Shown here piece by piece: positions 1 to 8,506 of a DNA stretch of 64,000 nt. The position numbers and the translations under genes were made by a program. The notes below the pieces were generated by a model. It was not told the DNA's origin. It did not search any database and saw nothing but the letters and a program-made list of their open reading frames with translations. The first letter of the stretch is position 1; the number at the start of each line of letters is the position of its first letter. Location of the stretch: NCBI RefSeq assembly GCF_004402495.1, contig NZ_SOFH01000031.1, positions 62,001-126,000 of the forward strand, written 5' to 3'. This stretch comes from Cryobacterium sp. HLT2-28 (GTDB taxonomy: Bacteria > Actinomycetota > Actinomycetes > Actinomycetales > Microbacteriaceae).

Positions 1-1
1 G

Positions 2-730
2 GCCGTGATCGAGAACGTGTTCAAACGCAACGGAATGGTCGTGCTGAACAAGTCACGCGCGTCCTCCGTCGTGCGCACCGACACCGGCGTGCTGGCGACC
101 CTGGCCGACGGTCGCACGGTCGAGGGCAGCCACTGCCTGATCGCGGTCGGCTCGGTGCCGAACACCTCCGGGATCGGCCTCGAGGAGGCAGGCGTGCAGC
201 TCTCCGAATCCGGCCACATCCGGGTGAACCGGGTGGCGCGCACGTCCATCCCGAACATCTACGCGGCCGGCGATTGCACGACCGAGCTGCCGCTGGCATC
301 CGTCGCCTCGATGATGGGCCGCACCGCGGTCTTCCACGCGATGGGCGACGCGGTCAACCCGATCGAAATTCGCAACGTCGCGGCGAACATCTTCACCCAG
401 CCGGAGATCGCCACGGTCGGCTGGACCCAGAAGCAGATCGAGGACGGCCTCACCCGCGGCAGCATCTACAAGCTGCCGCTCTCGTCGAACCCGCGCGCGA
501 AGATGATGGGCATCAAGGACGGTTTCGTCAAGCTGTTCGCGACCACCACCACCGGCACCGTCATCGGCGGAGTGATCGTCGCGCCCAAGGCCAGCGAGCT
601 CATCTTCCCCCTCGCCCTGGCGGTCGAGCACCGGCTCACGGTCGACGAGGTGGCCCGGGCGTTCCCGGTCTACCCGTCGCTGACGGGTTCGATCACGGAT
701 GCCGCGCGCGCCATGCACATCGTCCAGTAG
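2..730 (+). CDS. NAD(P)H-quinone dehydrogenase / pyridine nucleotide-disulfide oxidoreductase, 3' part
   Basis: This is the C-terminal half of a flavoprotein disulfide reductase; the 5' end lies outside the window and the reading frame is open from base 2. The visible part contains the second FAD-binding motif (YAAGDCT, preceded by RTSIPNI) and a complete C-terminal dimerisation domain (from about NIFTQPEIATVGWT). The closest recognisable family is the actinobacterial LpdA-like NAD(P)H-quinone dehydrogenases, which look like lipoamide dehydrogenases but lack the active-site disulfide. That disulfide would lie in the missing N-terminal half, so mercuric reductase or lipoamide dehydrogenase cannot be formally excluded. 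A REP-like repeat block follows the stop codon. Confidence 0.85.
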   Translation, partial: AVIENVFKRNGMVVLNKSRASSVVRTDTGVLATLADGRTVEGSHCLIAVGSVPNTSGIGLEEAGVQLSESGHIRVNRVARTSIPNIYAAGDCTTELPLASVASMMGRTAVFHAMGDAVNPIEIRNVAANIFTQPEIATVGWTQKQIEDGLTRGSIYKLPLSSNPRAKMMGIKDGFVKLFATTTTGTVIGGVIVAPKASELIFPLALAVEHRLTVDEVARAFPVYPSLTGSITDAARAMHIVQ

Positions 731-740
731 CCCGCCGCCG

Positions 741-929
741 CTCGGTGGTTGAGCCGGTCGGTGGTTGAGCTTGTCGGTGGTTGAGCGTGTCGAAACCATG
801 GCGGAGGTCTCGACAGGCTCGACCACCGGTTGCTCGAGACTTCGGTCGGCGGTTGAGCCACTTCGATCGGTGGTTGAGCGTGTCGAAACCACGGCGGGGG
901 TCTCGACGGGCTCGACCACCGGGCGGCGG
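741..929. repeat. REP-like inverted repeat block (two hairpin units plus partial copies)
   Basis: Several copies of a ~24-nt unit with core GGTGGTTGAGCGTGTCGA fill the gap between the convergent lpdA-like and biotin carboxylase genes. Two complete inverted pairs are visible: arms 774-797 with 806-829, and arms 867-890 with 899-922, each with an ~8-nt loop. Partial forward copies lie at about 743-773 and 848-860. Each pair could fold into a hairpin of about 24 bp, like bacterial REPINs. Related units recur at about 7976, 11658, 15391, 15875 and 19632. Confidence 0.85.
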
Positions 930-930
930 G

Positions 931-2703
931 TCAGGGGTGGTCGGTGACGGCCATCAGCAGGGAGCCGGAGGCGACGGTGGTGCCGACGAGCGCCTCGATG
1001 CTGCCGATCACGCCGTCCTTGTGGGCGGTGAGCGGTTGCTCCATCTTCATGGCCTCGAGGACGAGCAGCAGGTCACCCTTGACGACGATGTCGCCCTCGG
1101 CGACGGCCAGCTTGACCACGGTTGCCTGCATCGGCGCGTGCACGGCGTCACCGGTCGCGGTGCTGACCGCGTGGCCTCCGCTGCGTCGGCGCGGGGCAGG
1201 CCCCGCCGTGCTCTCGGACGCCGACCCGGGGAGCAGCCGCACCGGCAGGCTGACCTCGATCCGGCGGCCCTCGACCTCGACCACGACGTTGTGCCGCTTC
1301 GCCGGGCCGGTGGGCTCCTCGAGCGAACCGTTCCACGGGTCGATGTCGTTGTCGAACTCGGTCTCGATCCAGCGGGTGTAGATAGAGAAGGGCTGGCCGT
1401 TCGCCGGGGCGAACGCGGGGTCGCGCACGATCCGGCGGTGGAAGGGCAGCACGGTGGGCAGCCCGGCAACCTCGAACTCGTCGAGGGCGCGGCGGGAGCG
1501 CTCGAGGGCCTCCTCCCGGGTGGCTCCGGTGACGATGAGCTTGGCGAGCAGGGAGTCGAACGAGCCGGAGATCACGTCGCCGGCCTGCACGCCGCTGTCG
1601 ACGCGCACACCGGGACCGCCGGCGGGTTTGAATACGTGCACGGGGCCGGGCGCGGGCATGAAGCCGCGGCCGGCATCCTCGCCGTTGATCCGGAATTCGA
1701 AGGAGTGGCCGGTGGGAGCAGGGTCGGGGTAGTCCAGCGTGCCTCCCTCGGCGAGGCGGAACTGTTCGCGGACGAGGTCGATCCCGGTCACTTCCTCCGA
1801 CACGGGGTGCTCGACCTGCAGCCGGGTGTTCACCTCGAGGAAGGAAACGGTGCCGTCCTGGCCGATCAGGAACTCACAGGTACCGGCGCCGACATAGCCG
1901 ACCTCGGCCAGGATGGCCTTGGACGCGCGGTAAATCTCGGTCTGCTGGGCGTCGGTCAGGAACGGGGCCGGTGCTTCTTCGACGAGTTTCTGGTGCCGGC
2001 GCTGGAGCGAGCAGTCGCGGGTGGAGATGACGACGACGGTGCCGTGGGCATCGGCGAGGCACTGGGTTTCCACGTGGCGCGGTTTGTCCAGGTACTTCTC
2101 GACGAAGCACTCGCCGCGGCCGAACGCCGCGACGGCCTCGCGGGTGGCCGACTCGAAGAGCTCGGGCACCTCTTCGCGGGTGCGGGCGACCTTGAGGCCG
2201 CGCCCGCCGCCGCCGAAGGCGGCCTTGATCGCGACGGGCAGGCCGTGCAGGTCGACGAAGTCGAGCACCTCGGCGGCGTCGACCACCGGGTTGAGGGTGC
2301 CGGGCGCCATCGGGGCGTTGACCTTCTCCGCGACGTGGCGGGCGGAGACCTTGTCGCCGAGCTTTTCGATCGCCTCGGGTGACGGGCCGATCCAGATCAG
2401 CCCCGCGTCGATCACCGCCCGGGCGAAGTCGGCGTTCTCAGCGAGGAAGCCGTAGCCGGGGTGCACGGCGTCGGCGCCGGACCGCCTGGCCACCGAGAGG
2501 ATCTTCTCGATCACGAGATACGTGTCGGCGCTGGTGGTTCCGTCGAGACCATAGGCCTCGTCGGCAAGGTGCGCGTGCACCGAATCACGATCCTGATCGG
2601 CGTAGACGGCAACCGAGAGAATGCCGCTGTCTTTCGCGGCTCGGATCACCCGGACGGCGATCTCGCCCCGGTTGGCGATGAGGACCTTCGTTATTCGCGA
2701 CAC
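931..2703 (-). CDS. Acetyl/propionyl-CoA carboxylase alpha subunit (biotin carboxylase + BCCP)
   Basis: A 590-residue fused subunit that carboxylates its own biotin with ATP and bicarbonate and passes CO2 to the beta subunit, making malonyl- or methylmalonyl-CoA. The biotin carboxylase N-domain starts with the typical [16 protein letters not shown] glycine-rich ATP-grasp loop is at residues 164-168. The C-terminal biotinyl domain carries EAMKMEQ with the acceptor lysine at about residue 553. The start is GTG. The beta subunit (8507-10111), epsilon subunit (8258-8497) and biotin ligase (10301-11143) lie downstream in the window, so the whole carboxylase system is present but split by an inserted block (3.5-8.0 kb). 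Confidence 0.95.
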   Translation of the reverse strand: MSRITKVLIANRGEIAVRVIRAAKDSGILSVAVYADQDRDSVHAHLADEAYGLDGTTSADTYLVIEKILSVARRSGADAVHPGYGFLAENADFARAVIDAGLIWIGPSPEAIEKLGDKVSARHVAEKVNAPMAPGTLNPVVDAAEVLDFVDLHGLPVAIKAAFGGGGRGLKVARTREEVPELFESATREAVAAFGRGECFVEKYLDKPRHVETQCLADAHGTVVVISTRDCSLQRRHQKLVEEAPAPFLTDAQQTEIYRASKAILAEVGYVGAGTCEFLIGQDGTVSFLEVNTRLQVEHPVSEEVTGIDLVREQFRLAEGGTLDYPDPAPTGHSFEFRINGEDAGRGFMPAPGPVHVFKPAGGPGVRVDSGVQAGDVISGSFDSLLAKLIVTGATREEALERSRRALDEFEVAGLPTVLPFHRRIVRDPAFAPANGQPFSIYTRWIETEFDNDIDPWNGSLEEPTGPAKRHNVVVEVEGRRIEVSLPVRLLPGSASESTAGPAPRRRSGGHAVSTATGDAVHAPMQATVVKLAVAEGDIVVKGDLLLVLEAMKMEQPLTAHKDGVIGSIEALVGTTVASGSLLMAVTDHP

Positions 2704-2813
2704 AGTGCCCTAGCTTATGGTGCCTGAGCCGAGGTCTTTTGGTTCTGTTCCACAAAAAGAACAGCGAGAAAGGTGCGGATGCCTACAATCGGTGCCGGAA
2801 GGAGGTCACCGGG

Positions 2814-3470
2814 TCAACTCGCCGGGCCACGATTCCACAGGCTCGGCCAGGAATGGCCCAGCCGGGTGACCAGCCGGCGCAGGGTCGGCAGGGAGAGCCC
2901 GACCACCGTGGACGGGTCACCGTCGATGTGCGTGATGAACGGCGCGCCGAGGCTGTCGATGGTGAACGCACCGGCGACGAGCAGCGGTTCGCCGGTGGCG
3001 ATGTAGGCGTCGAGCTCGTCGTCGCCGATGTCGTCGGCGAAGGTGACGTCCGCGACGGCGACGGCGCCGACCGCCCGGCCGGCCTGCCCGTTCGAGTGCT
3101 CGATCAGCCAATGGCCCGAAAAGAGCTGCCCGGTGCGTCCGCGCTGCAACTGCCAGCGCTGCCGGGCCTTCTCCGCTGTGTGCGGCTTGCCGTAGATGAC
3201 CTCGTCGATCACGAACACCGAATCGCCGCCGAGCACGAGCCCGTCGCCGTGCGTCCCGGTCTCCCGCAGCGCCACCGAGACCGCCTCCGCCTTGGCGCGG
3301 GCGAGCAGCTCGACCACCCGGTGCGGGGTGAGCGGCGCGCCGGACTGCCGGGCGGCCTCCGCGGCGACGGCATCCTCGTCCACGCCGGGGGCCATCGTGA
3401 CCGGTTCGATCCCGGAGGAGCGCAGCAGCGCCAGGCGGGCGGGGGAGGTCGAGGCCAGGTAGAGGCGCAT
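2814..3470 (-). CDS. maf: Maf family nucleotide pyrophosphatase
   Basis: A Maf/Ham1-superfamily NTP pyrophosphatase of about 218 residues, thought to hydrolyse non-canonical or excess nucleoside triphosphates. It begins with the family signature LYLASTSPARLALL, and the GGDSVFVIDEVIYGKP block is the second conserved motif. The start chosen is the ATG at 3470, because MRLYLASTSP is the usual Maf N-terminus. A longer in-frame start at 3515 would overlap the divergent methyltransferase gene. In actinobacteria maf usually sits inside the acyl-CoA carboxylase operon, and here it lies just upstream of the alpha subunit gene on the same strand. Confidence 0.93.
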   Translation of the reverse strand: MRLYLASTSPARLALLRSSGIEPVTMAPGVDEDAVAAEAARQSGAPLTPHRVVELLARAKAEAVSVALRETGTHGDGLVLGGDSVFVIDEVIYGKPHTAEKARQRWQLQRGRTGQLFSGHWLIEHSNGQAGRAVGAVAVADVTFADDIGDDELDAYIATGEPLLVAGAFTIDSLGAPFITHIDGDPSTVVGLSLPTLRRLVTRLGHSWPSLWNRGPAS

Positions 3471-3514
3471 GGTTCCTTCGTGCGACGGTAGAAGCGATGT
3501 GGGATGCTCGTTCA

Positions 3515-4828
3515 ATGGGCACCAGCAATGACAACCAGTCGATTCCGGGCGAGCAGTCCGTCGAAGTCGGCAGCGAACTCGAACTCGACGTCACCAACGT
3601 AGCCCACGGCGGCATCTTCGTCGCCCGGCACGAGGGCCGCGTGGTCTTCGTCAGCGACACCCTCCCGGGTGAGCGGGTGCGCGCCCGGCTGACCTCTGCC
3701 AGCCACAAGAGTTTCTGGCGTGCCGAGACCGTCGAGGTCCTGGACGCCGCCCCGGAGCGCCAGCCGCACATCTGGGCGTCCGCCGCCCTCGAGCGTGACC
3801 CCGACGACCGCGCCGGCGGCGCCGAGTTCGGTCACATCGAATTGGGTCACCAGCGCGAGTTGAAGCGCCAGGTCCTCGCCGATGCCCTCAAGCGGATGGC
3901 GGGGATCGAGACCGACGTCACGGTCGAGCCGGTCCCGGTCGGCCCCAACGCATCCCCCGGCGACGCCGCCGACGGCACCGGCTGGCGCACCCGGGTGCGG
4001 TTGCACGTCGCTGAGGACGGCTCGGTCGGACCGTACGCGGCCAGGAGCCACCGCGTGATCCCCGTCGGGGACCTGCCTCTCGCCGACCGGTTGCTGGAGG
4101 CGGCGGCGCCGCTCGACCAGCTGTTCCGCGGGGCCGCATCCGTCGACGTGGTCGCGCCGAGCCTCGGCACCGTGCAGGTGCTCGTCGCCGAGCAGGACGC
4201 CCAGGGCCGCCGCAAACCCACGCCGCGCAACCTGATCCGTGAGGTCGTCGGCGACCGCGAATTCAGGCTGGATGCCGCCGGCTTCTGGCAGGTGCACGCG
4301 CGCGCCGCCGAGACCCTCTATCGCACGGTCCAGGACACCATCGACGCTGCGTCGTTCGACCCGAAGGCCGCGAACCTCGACCTCTACGGCGGCGTGGGAC
4401 TGCTCGCCGCGGCCGTCGGCGACCGATTCGGCAGCTCGGTCCGGATCACGTCGGTCGAAAGCGATGCCCAGGCCACCGATTTCGCCGCGGAGAACCTGGC
4501 GGACTGGGTCGGCGCGAGCGTGCAGACCGCCAGGGTGGACCGGTTCCTGGCCGGACTCGTGCGGGACTCCAGCGCCGCCGACCGAGTGCGGCAGCAGGCG
4601 GCCACGGTGGTCCTCGACCCGCCGCGGGCCGGCGCGGGCAAGGAGGTCATCGACCAGCTCGGCGCCCTCTCCCCACGCCAGATCGTCTATGTGGCGTGCG
4701 ACCCCGTGGCGCTCGCACGGGACATCGCCCTGCTCGCCGGGCACGGCTACGAACTCCGCGGGCTGCGGGCGTTCGACTTGTTCCCGAATACCCACCATGT
4801 CGAGGCCGTCGCGCTCCTCACCAAATAG
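3515..4828 (+). CDS. TRAM-domain class I SAM-dependent RNA (uracil-5-)methyltransferase
   Basis: A 437-residue protein of the TrmA/RlmCD (RumA) family, which methylates C5 of uridine in tRNA or rRNA. An N-terminal TRAM domain (roughly residues 10-70, VGSELELDVTNVAHGG) is followed by the methyltransferase domain. The SAM-binding segment is NLDLYGGVGLLA. The catalytic block has LDPPRAGAGKEV and the nucleophile cysteine in YVACDPVALARDI. The cysteine cluster that holds an iron-sulfur centre in RumA is not evident. ATG 3515 is preferred; an ATG at 3497 would add six residues. The gene is divergent from maf. Confidence 0.92.
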   Translation: MGTSNDNQSIPGEQSVEVGSELELDVTNVAHGGIFVARHEGRVVFVSDTLPGERVRARLTSASHKSFWRAETVEVLDAAPERQPHIWASAALERDPDDRAGGAEFGHIELGHQRELKRQVLADALKRMAGIETDVTVEPVPVGPNASPGDAADGTGWRTRVRLHVAEDGSVGPYAARSHRVIPVGDLPLADRLLEAAAPLDQLFRGAASVDVVAPSLGTVQVLVAEQDAQGRRKPTPRNLIREVVGDREFRLDAAGFWQVHARAAETLYRTVQDTIDAASFDPKAANLDLYGGVGLLAAAVGDRFGSSVRITSVESDAQATDFAAENLADWVGASVQTARVDRFLAGLVRDSSAADRVRQQAATVVLDPPRAGAGKEVIDQLGALSPRQIVYVACDPVALARDIALLAGHGYELRGLRAFDLFPNTHHVEAVALLTK

Positions 4829-4869
4829 CTATCGTTGACCTGTACGACAAAGTGAGGACGTGGACCCCC

Positions 4870-5601
4870 GTGACAGACTCGATTGCACCGTTGGAATCAC
4901 CGGCCGGCCAGGACGCCGGGGGGCGCACGACTCTCGACCACCCGGTGAGGGTCGGCATCGCCGATGACCATGAGTCGGTCAGGCTCGGCATCAAGGCGGC
5001 CTGTGAGAACGCGGGCTATGACGTGATCTTCGCGGCGGCCACGGTGCGGGCGCTCGTGGACGGCATCGCCGGCCGCGCCGTCGACGTCATCGTGCTCGAC
5101 CTGTCGCTCGGCGACGGTTCACTCGTCACCGACAACGTGCACAACGCCCAGAGCACCGGTGCCTCGGTGCTCGTGCACAGTATCGCCGACCGGGTCGCCC
5201 TGGTCAGGGAGGCGCTCGCCGCCGGAGCCGCCGGAGTGATCCCCAAGTCCTCGCCGACGACGACGGTGATGGCGGCCGTCGCATCCGTCGCCCGCGGCGA
5301 CGTGCTCAACAACCTCGAATGGGCGACCGCGATCGACGCCGACCGCGACTTCGCCAAGGCCCAGTTGGGCCGTCGCGAGCGGGACGTGCTCCACCTCTAC
5401 GCGTCGGGGCTGCCGCTCAAGATGGTCGCGATGCAGCTCGGCATCGCCCATTCCACCGCGCGGGAGTACCTCGACCGGATCCGGGTGAAGTACGTCGAGG
5501 TGGGCCGGCCGGCGCCGACGAAGGTCGACCTGTTGCGTCGTGCGGTCGAAGACGGCATCCTTCCTGGGCTGGACCAGGACGGCGGGGATGGCCGCGGCTG
5601 A
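4870..5601 (+). CDS. LuxR-family two-component response regulator
   Basis: A 243-residue NarL/LuxR-type response regulator. The receiver domain spans about residues 25-145: acidic pair D32-D33, phospho-acceptor D77 in VLDLSL, hydroxyl S104 and K126 in IPKSSP. A C-terminal helix-turn-helix follows (about 168-225, RRERDVLHLYASGLPLKMVA). The start is taken as GTG 4870 with GAGGA at 4854-4858 upstream. The stop overlaps the start of the histidine kinase gene by 14 nt, so the two are translationally coupled. The target genes are unknown. Confidence 0.92.
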   Translation: MTDSIAPLESPAGQDAGGRTTLDHPVRVGIADDHESVRLGIKAACENAGYDVIFAAATVRALVDGIAGRAVDVIVLDLSLGDGSLVTDNVHNAQSTGASVLVHSIADRVALVREALAAGAAGVIPKSSPTTTVMAAVASVARGDVLNNLEWATAIDADRDFAKAQLGRRERDVLHLYASGLPLKMVAMQLGIAHSTAREYLDRIRVKYVEVGRPAPTKVDLLRRAVEDGILPGLDQDGGDGRG

Positions 5602-6925
5602 GTCCTCGGCCGCACTGCCGCTCCGGCTTCCCCGGGCGGAGCGCGGCACCCAGGACAGGAATGCGAGGAGCGCCGGCGACACTGCCACCCTGGGCATGGA
5701 CTCCGACCTGATCGCCGGGCCCACCCAGCCCCGCAACCCGATCAGTCGCACCCGGATCGAAACGGTCGTTTCCCGTTCCGTCGCCGGGGTCGGCGTGATC
5801 TTCTCCCTCCAGGCGCTCCCGGTCTTGCTCGCCCAGGTGCCCCTGCGGCTGCCGGTCATGGCGGTCGCCATGCCCCTGGCCCTGGCCCTGGGCATCGGGG
5901 CCGTGGTGATCGCCGCCGTCACCAAGGTGGGCGTGCGGGTGACCACCGGCACGGTGGCCGTGGTCTACCTGGCCGCCCTCCTCGGCTGGCCCTTCCTGAT
6001 GCTCGACCCCTCGGCCGTGCTCGACGGCAAACCGTGGCTCTGGTACCTGTGCACCGTGGCGACGGCCTGCGCCGCAGTGTCGTTCCCGCTGGTGTGGGCG
6101 GCGATCTACACCTTCCTCGCCCCGATCGTCTACGGCATCGTGCGCACCCAGCCGTCCGGCGGAGGCGCCGATGTGCTCCTCGCCTCCCTCGACGCCGCCT
6201 ACGCCACAATCCTCGGCCAGGTCATCCTGATCATCATCTTCATGCTGCGCCAGACGGCCGCCGCGGTGGATGCCGCCCAGACCAATGCCCTGCACCAGTA
6301 CGCGACGGCCGTGAGGCAGCACGCGACGGAGGTCGAGCGGGTCCAGGTCGATTCGATCGTGCACGACAGCGTGCTCGCCACCTTCCTCGCGGCTGCGGCT
6401 GCGGGCAGTCCCAAGGCGGCGCAGCTGGCCTCGGGAATGGCCTCCGACGCGCTCACCCGGCTGAACGACGCGGCCATCGTGCCGGCCGGGGACGACAGCC
6501 TGGTGCCGTTCAACGCCCTCAGCGTGCGGATCCGCGAGGCCGCCGACAGGCTCGCCGCGCCATTCACCGTCCTCGAGTGTGAGATCGACACGCTCAGCCT
6601 CCCGGTGCACGCCAGCGACGCCCTGTTCGCGGCGAGCGTGCAGGCCATGGTCAACAGCGTCCAGCACGCGGGCGACGGCATCGTCGAACCGGGCCGCACC
6701 CTCACCATGCGGGCGAACGCCCAGGGCGGCTGCACCATCGAAATCGCCGACACCGGGGTCGGCTTCGACCCGGAGCAGGTGCCGAGCGAACGGCTGGGCC
6801 TTCGGCTCTCGATCCAGGAACGAGTCGCCAGCGTCGGCGGTTCGGTGCAGATCCGCTCCGAGATCGGCCGCGGGACCACCATCACCCTCGACTGGCCAAC
6901 CGAAGGCGAGGTGGCACCCGCATGA
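5588..6925 (+). CDS. Membrane sensor histidine kinase (HisKA_3-like)
   Basis: A 445-residue kinase, partner of the preceding regulator. Hydrophobic segments between about residues 68 and 220 predict several membrane spans. A linker helix (about 225-255) leads to VDSIVHDSVLATF, with H259 as the likely phosphorylated histidine. The C-terminal HATPase domain has an N-box-like NSVQHAGDG, a G1 box DTGVGFDPEQV and a glycine-rich tail ending TTITLDWP. ATG 5588 overlaps the regulator stop; ATG 5696 is an alternative that would trim the cytoplasmic N-terminus. The stop overlaps the next gene by ATGA. Confidence 0.9.
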   Translation: MAAAESSAALPLRLPRAERGTQDRNARSAGDTATLGMDSDLIAGPTQPRNPISRTRIETVVSRSVAGVGVIFSLQALPVLLAQVPLRLPVMAVAMPLALALGIGAVVIAAVTKVGVRVTTGTVAVVYLAALLGWPFLMLDPSAVLDGKPWLWYLCTVATACAAVSFPLVWAAIYTFLAPIVYGIVRTQPSGGGADVLLASLDAAYATILGQVILIIIFMLRQTAAAVDAAQTNALHQYATAVRQHATEVERVQVDSIVHDSVLATFLAAAAAGSPKAAQLASGMASDALTRLNDAAIVPAGDDSLVPFNALSVRIREAADRLAAPFTVLECEIDTLSLPVHASDALFAASVQAMVNSVQHAGDGIVEPGRTLTMRANAQGGCTIEIADTGVGFDPEQVPSERLGLRLSIQERVASVGGSVQIRSEIGRGTTITLDWPTEGEVAPA

Positions 6926-7965
6926 TCACCGTGCCCCGTGGCCTTGTGTTGTCTCTGGCAGCATTGTTCTCGACCTACCACGTTGTGCTCGGCATCTACT
7001 CGCTCAACCAGCCGCGCACACCCGGCCCGGCCATCCTCGCGATCGCCGCCTACATCCTGGCGACGGCGCTGAGCCTGTGGCCCAGGAGCCCGATGCGGAT
7101 GCCGCTCTGGCTCGCCTTCTTCAACGTGGCCGTCTGCGTGGCCATGCCCCTGCTCGTCGGCAGCCAGCTCGACGGCGCGGCCGTCAACGGCTACGCCACC
7201 TGGTACGTCGCTGCCGTCGGCACCCTGATGACGATCACGGCCACCAGTCGCCGCCCGGCGCTCGCCTGGATCGGCGCCGCGGCACTGATCGTGCACACCA
7301 TCGTCTGGGCCGGCCCGGCCGCGCTCGCCGACATGGGGGTGATCGGCAGCGCCGTCTGGGTGGCCATCGCGGTCATCCTCGCCCGCGCCCTCGCCAAGGC
7401 AGGGAGGGACGCCAGACAGTACGCTCTGGCCGAACGCGAGGCCACGGACTGGCAGGCGGCCCAGGAGGCACACCTCTATGAGCGTCAGGTCCGGCTGGCG
7501 CAGACGATCCGCCTGGCGGCGCCGATGCTGCGCCGGATCATCGTCCGGGGCGGTGTGCTGAACGCCCTGGAGCGGCAGGAATGCCGGTACCTCGAGGCGG
7601 CGGTGCGGGACGAGATCCGCGGGCGCAAGCTGCTCAACGAGGCGGTCCGTGAGCAGGTCATGGCGGCCAGACGGCGTGGGGCGATCGTGACCCTGCTCGA
7701 CGAAGGCGGCATCGACGACCTCCGCGGCCCGGAACTGGAAACCGTGCTCAACACGCTCGCGGCCGCGATCGGCGGCACCACCGCTGATTCGATCATCGCG
7801 CGGACGGCCGGGGACGGTTCGGCGACGGCGGTGACCGTGGTCGGCCTCAGCAGCGCCGACGCCCGGCTCAGCGCGCTCGGCCAGGAATCACCGGAGCCTG
7901 AGGTCGACCTGTGGCTCGAGATCCCGCGCAGCCCGGTGCCGGCCGACGCCCCGGCGGCCCGCTGA
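6922..7965 (+). CDS. Histidine-kinase-like membrane protein without a complete ATPase domain
   Basis: A 347-residue protein coupled to the kinase gene by a 4-nt ATGA overlap. The first ~160 residues hold about five hydrophobic segments. Residues ~165-260 form helices (LERQECRYLEAAVRDEIRGR, then VMAARRRGAIVTLLDEGG) like the region between the membrane part and the ATPase in some actinobacterial sensor kinases. Residues 260-320 (LETVLNTLAAAIGG, then ATAVTVVGLSS) resemble an N-box and first strand of a HATPase. No G-boxes follow and no HisKA histidine is clear. I infer a degenerate kinase, perhaps modulating the adjacent one; the exact family is unknown. Confidence 0.75.
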   Translation: MITVPRGLVLSLAALFSTYHVVLGIYSLNQPRTPGPAILAIAAYILATALSLWPRSPMRMPLWLAFFNVAVCVAMPLLVGSQLDGAAVNGYATWYVAAVGTLMTITATSRRPALAWIGAAALIVHTIVWAGPAALADMGVIGSAVWVAIAVILARALAKAGRDARQYALAEREATDWQAAQEAHLYERQVRLAQTIRLAAPMLRRIIVRGGVLNALERQECRYLEAAVRDEIRGRKLLNEAVREQVMAARRRGAIVTLLDEGGIDDLRGPELETVLNTLAAAIGGTTADSIIARTAGDGSATAVTVVGLSSADARLSALGQESPEPEVDLWLEIPRSPVPADAPAAR

Positions 7966-7975
7966 CGGGTTCGCC

Positions 7976-8020
7976 CCGGTGATTGAGCTTGCCGCGGTGA
8001 TTGAGCGTGTCGCAATCAGG
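7976..8020. repeat. REP-like repeat, two degenerate forward units
   Basis: Two forward copies of the repeat core (GGTGATTGAGC with TTGCC or GTGTCG) lie directly after the stop of the kinase-like gene. The units are degenerate and no complete inverted partner is seen. Confidence 0.7.
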
Positions 8021-8036
8021 CCACCCGGACATGCGA

Positions 8037-8066
8037 AAGGGGACCAACCGTGAGGCTGGTCCCCTT
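8037..8066 (+). terminator. Stem-loop, probable transcription terminator
   Basis: A perfect 10-bp stem (AAGGGGACCA at 8037-8046 with TGGTCCCCTT at 8057-8066) encloses a 10-nt loop. An outer GAAAG/CTTTC pair may extend it. It lies 71 nt after the three-gene two-component operon and faces the convergent carboxylase epsilon gene, so it could act in both directions. There is only a short pyrimidine tail, as is common in high-GC actinobacteria. Confidence 0.7.
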
Positions 8067-8111
8067 CCGACTTTCGTGCCAGGGCGACAACCCGAATGTC
8101 ACCCTGACTCG

Positions 8112-8155
8112 CCGCCAAAATTCGCCTGCTTACCCTAGTCGACGAATTTTGGTGG
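8112..8155. other. 13-bp inverted repeat around a 18-nt spacer
   Basis: Arms 8112-8124 (CCGCCAAAATTCG) and 8143-8155 (CGAATTTTGGTGG) match at 12 of 13 positions, the exception being a G:U-type pair. The arms are A/T-rich in a G/C-rich context. It lies in a 292-nt gap between convergent genes (7966-8257), so it may be a second terminator or a processing hairpin. Nothing else convincing was seen in that gap apart from the repeat at 7976 and the terminator at 8037. Confidence 0.5.
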
Positions 8156-8257
8156 TGTAACTCTGTGAGCGACACCTAGCAATATCTATACTCATCGACC
8201 CGGTTCGATCAGAAAAGTCGGCATTTAGGGGGACCGGCCGTTCGGGGGGAGTGCGGG

Positions 8258-8497
8258 TCAGGCCGAGAAGCCCCGCCACTGGCCCTGTCCGGCGCGCACG
8301 GCCGGCCGGATGGCCCGCTGACTGACCTGCCAGGCGCTCTGGCTGCCCTCGGGATCCCGGCGCAGGTTGTCCGTCTCCTCGCGCAGCAGGCCGCGGAGCA
8401 CGGCCGACACGGCGGCAGCCTCGGTGGGGGTGACGCCCCGGGTGAGGAAGAGGAGTTCCTCGGCCGGGTCTGGGGTGGGTGTCGTGGTCGGGGTCAT
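8258..8497 (-). CDS. Acyl-CoA carboxylase epsilon subunit
   Basis: A 79-residue small subunit found only in actinobacterial acyl-CoA carboxylases, where it stabilises the alpha-beta complex. The visible family features are the central PTEAAAVSAVLRGLLREE helix and the C-terminal SAWQVSQRAIRPA block. It starts 9 nt after the beta subunit stop on the same strand, a standard pairing. Length and context fit the family well. Confidence 0.9.
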   Translation of the reverse strand: MTPTTTPTPDPAEELLFLTRGVTPTEAAAVSAVLRGLLREETDNLRRDPEGSQSAWQVSQRAIRPAVRAGQGQWRGFSA

Positions 8498-8506
8498 GGC
8501 GCCCGC

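Noticed and set aside
781-2382. Very long reading frame on the plus strand opposite the biotin carboxylase gene
   Set aside because: It is antisense to a clear, full-length carboxylase gene. High-GC DNA gives long shadow frames, and the translation is low-complexity Gly/Arg/His with no recognisable domain.
5417-6667. Long minus-strand frame opposite the regulator and kinase genes
   Set aside because: It overlaps the well-supported kinase operon; its translation is Arg/Gly/His-rich shadow.
7966-8257. Possible small genes in the intergenic gap
   Set aside because: Only a REP-like repeat and two hairpins were seen; no small frame had a plausible start and ribosome-binding site.
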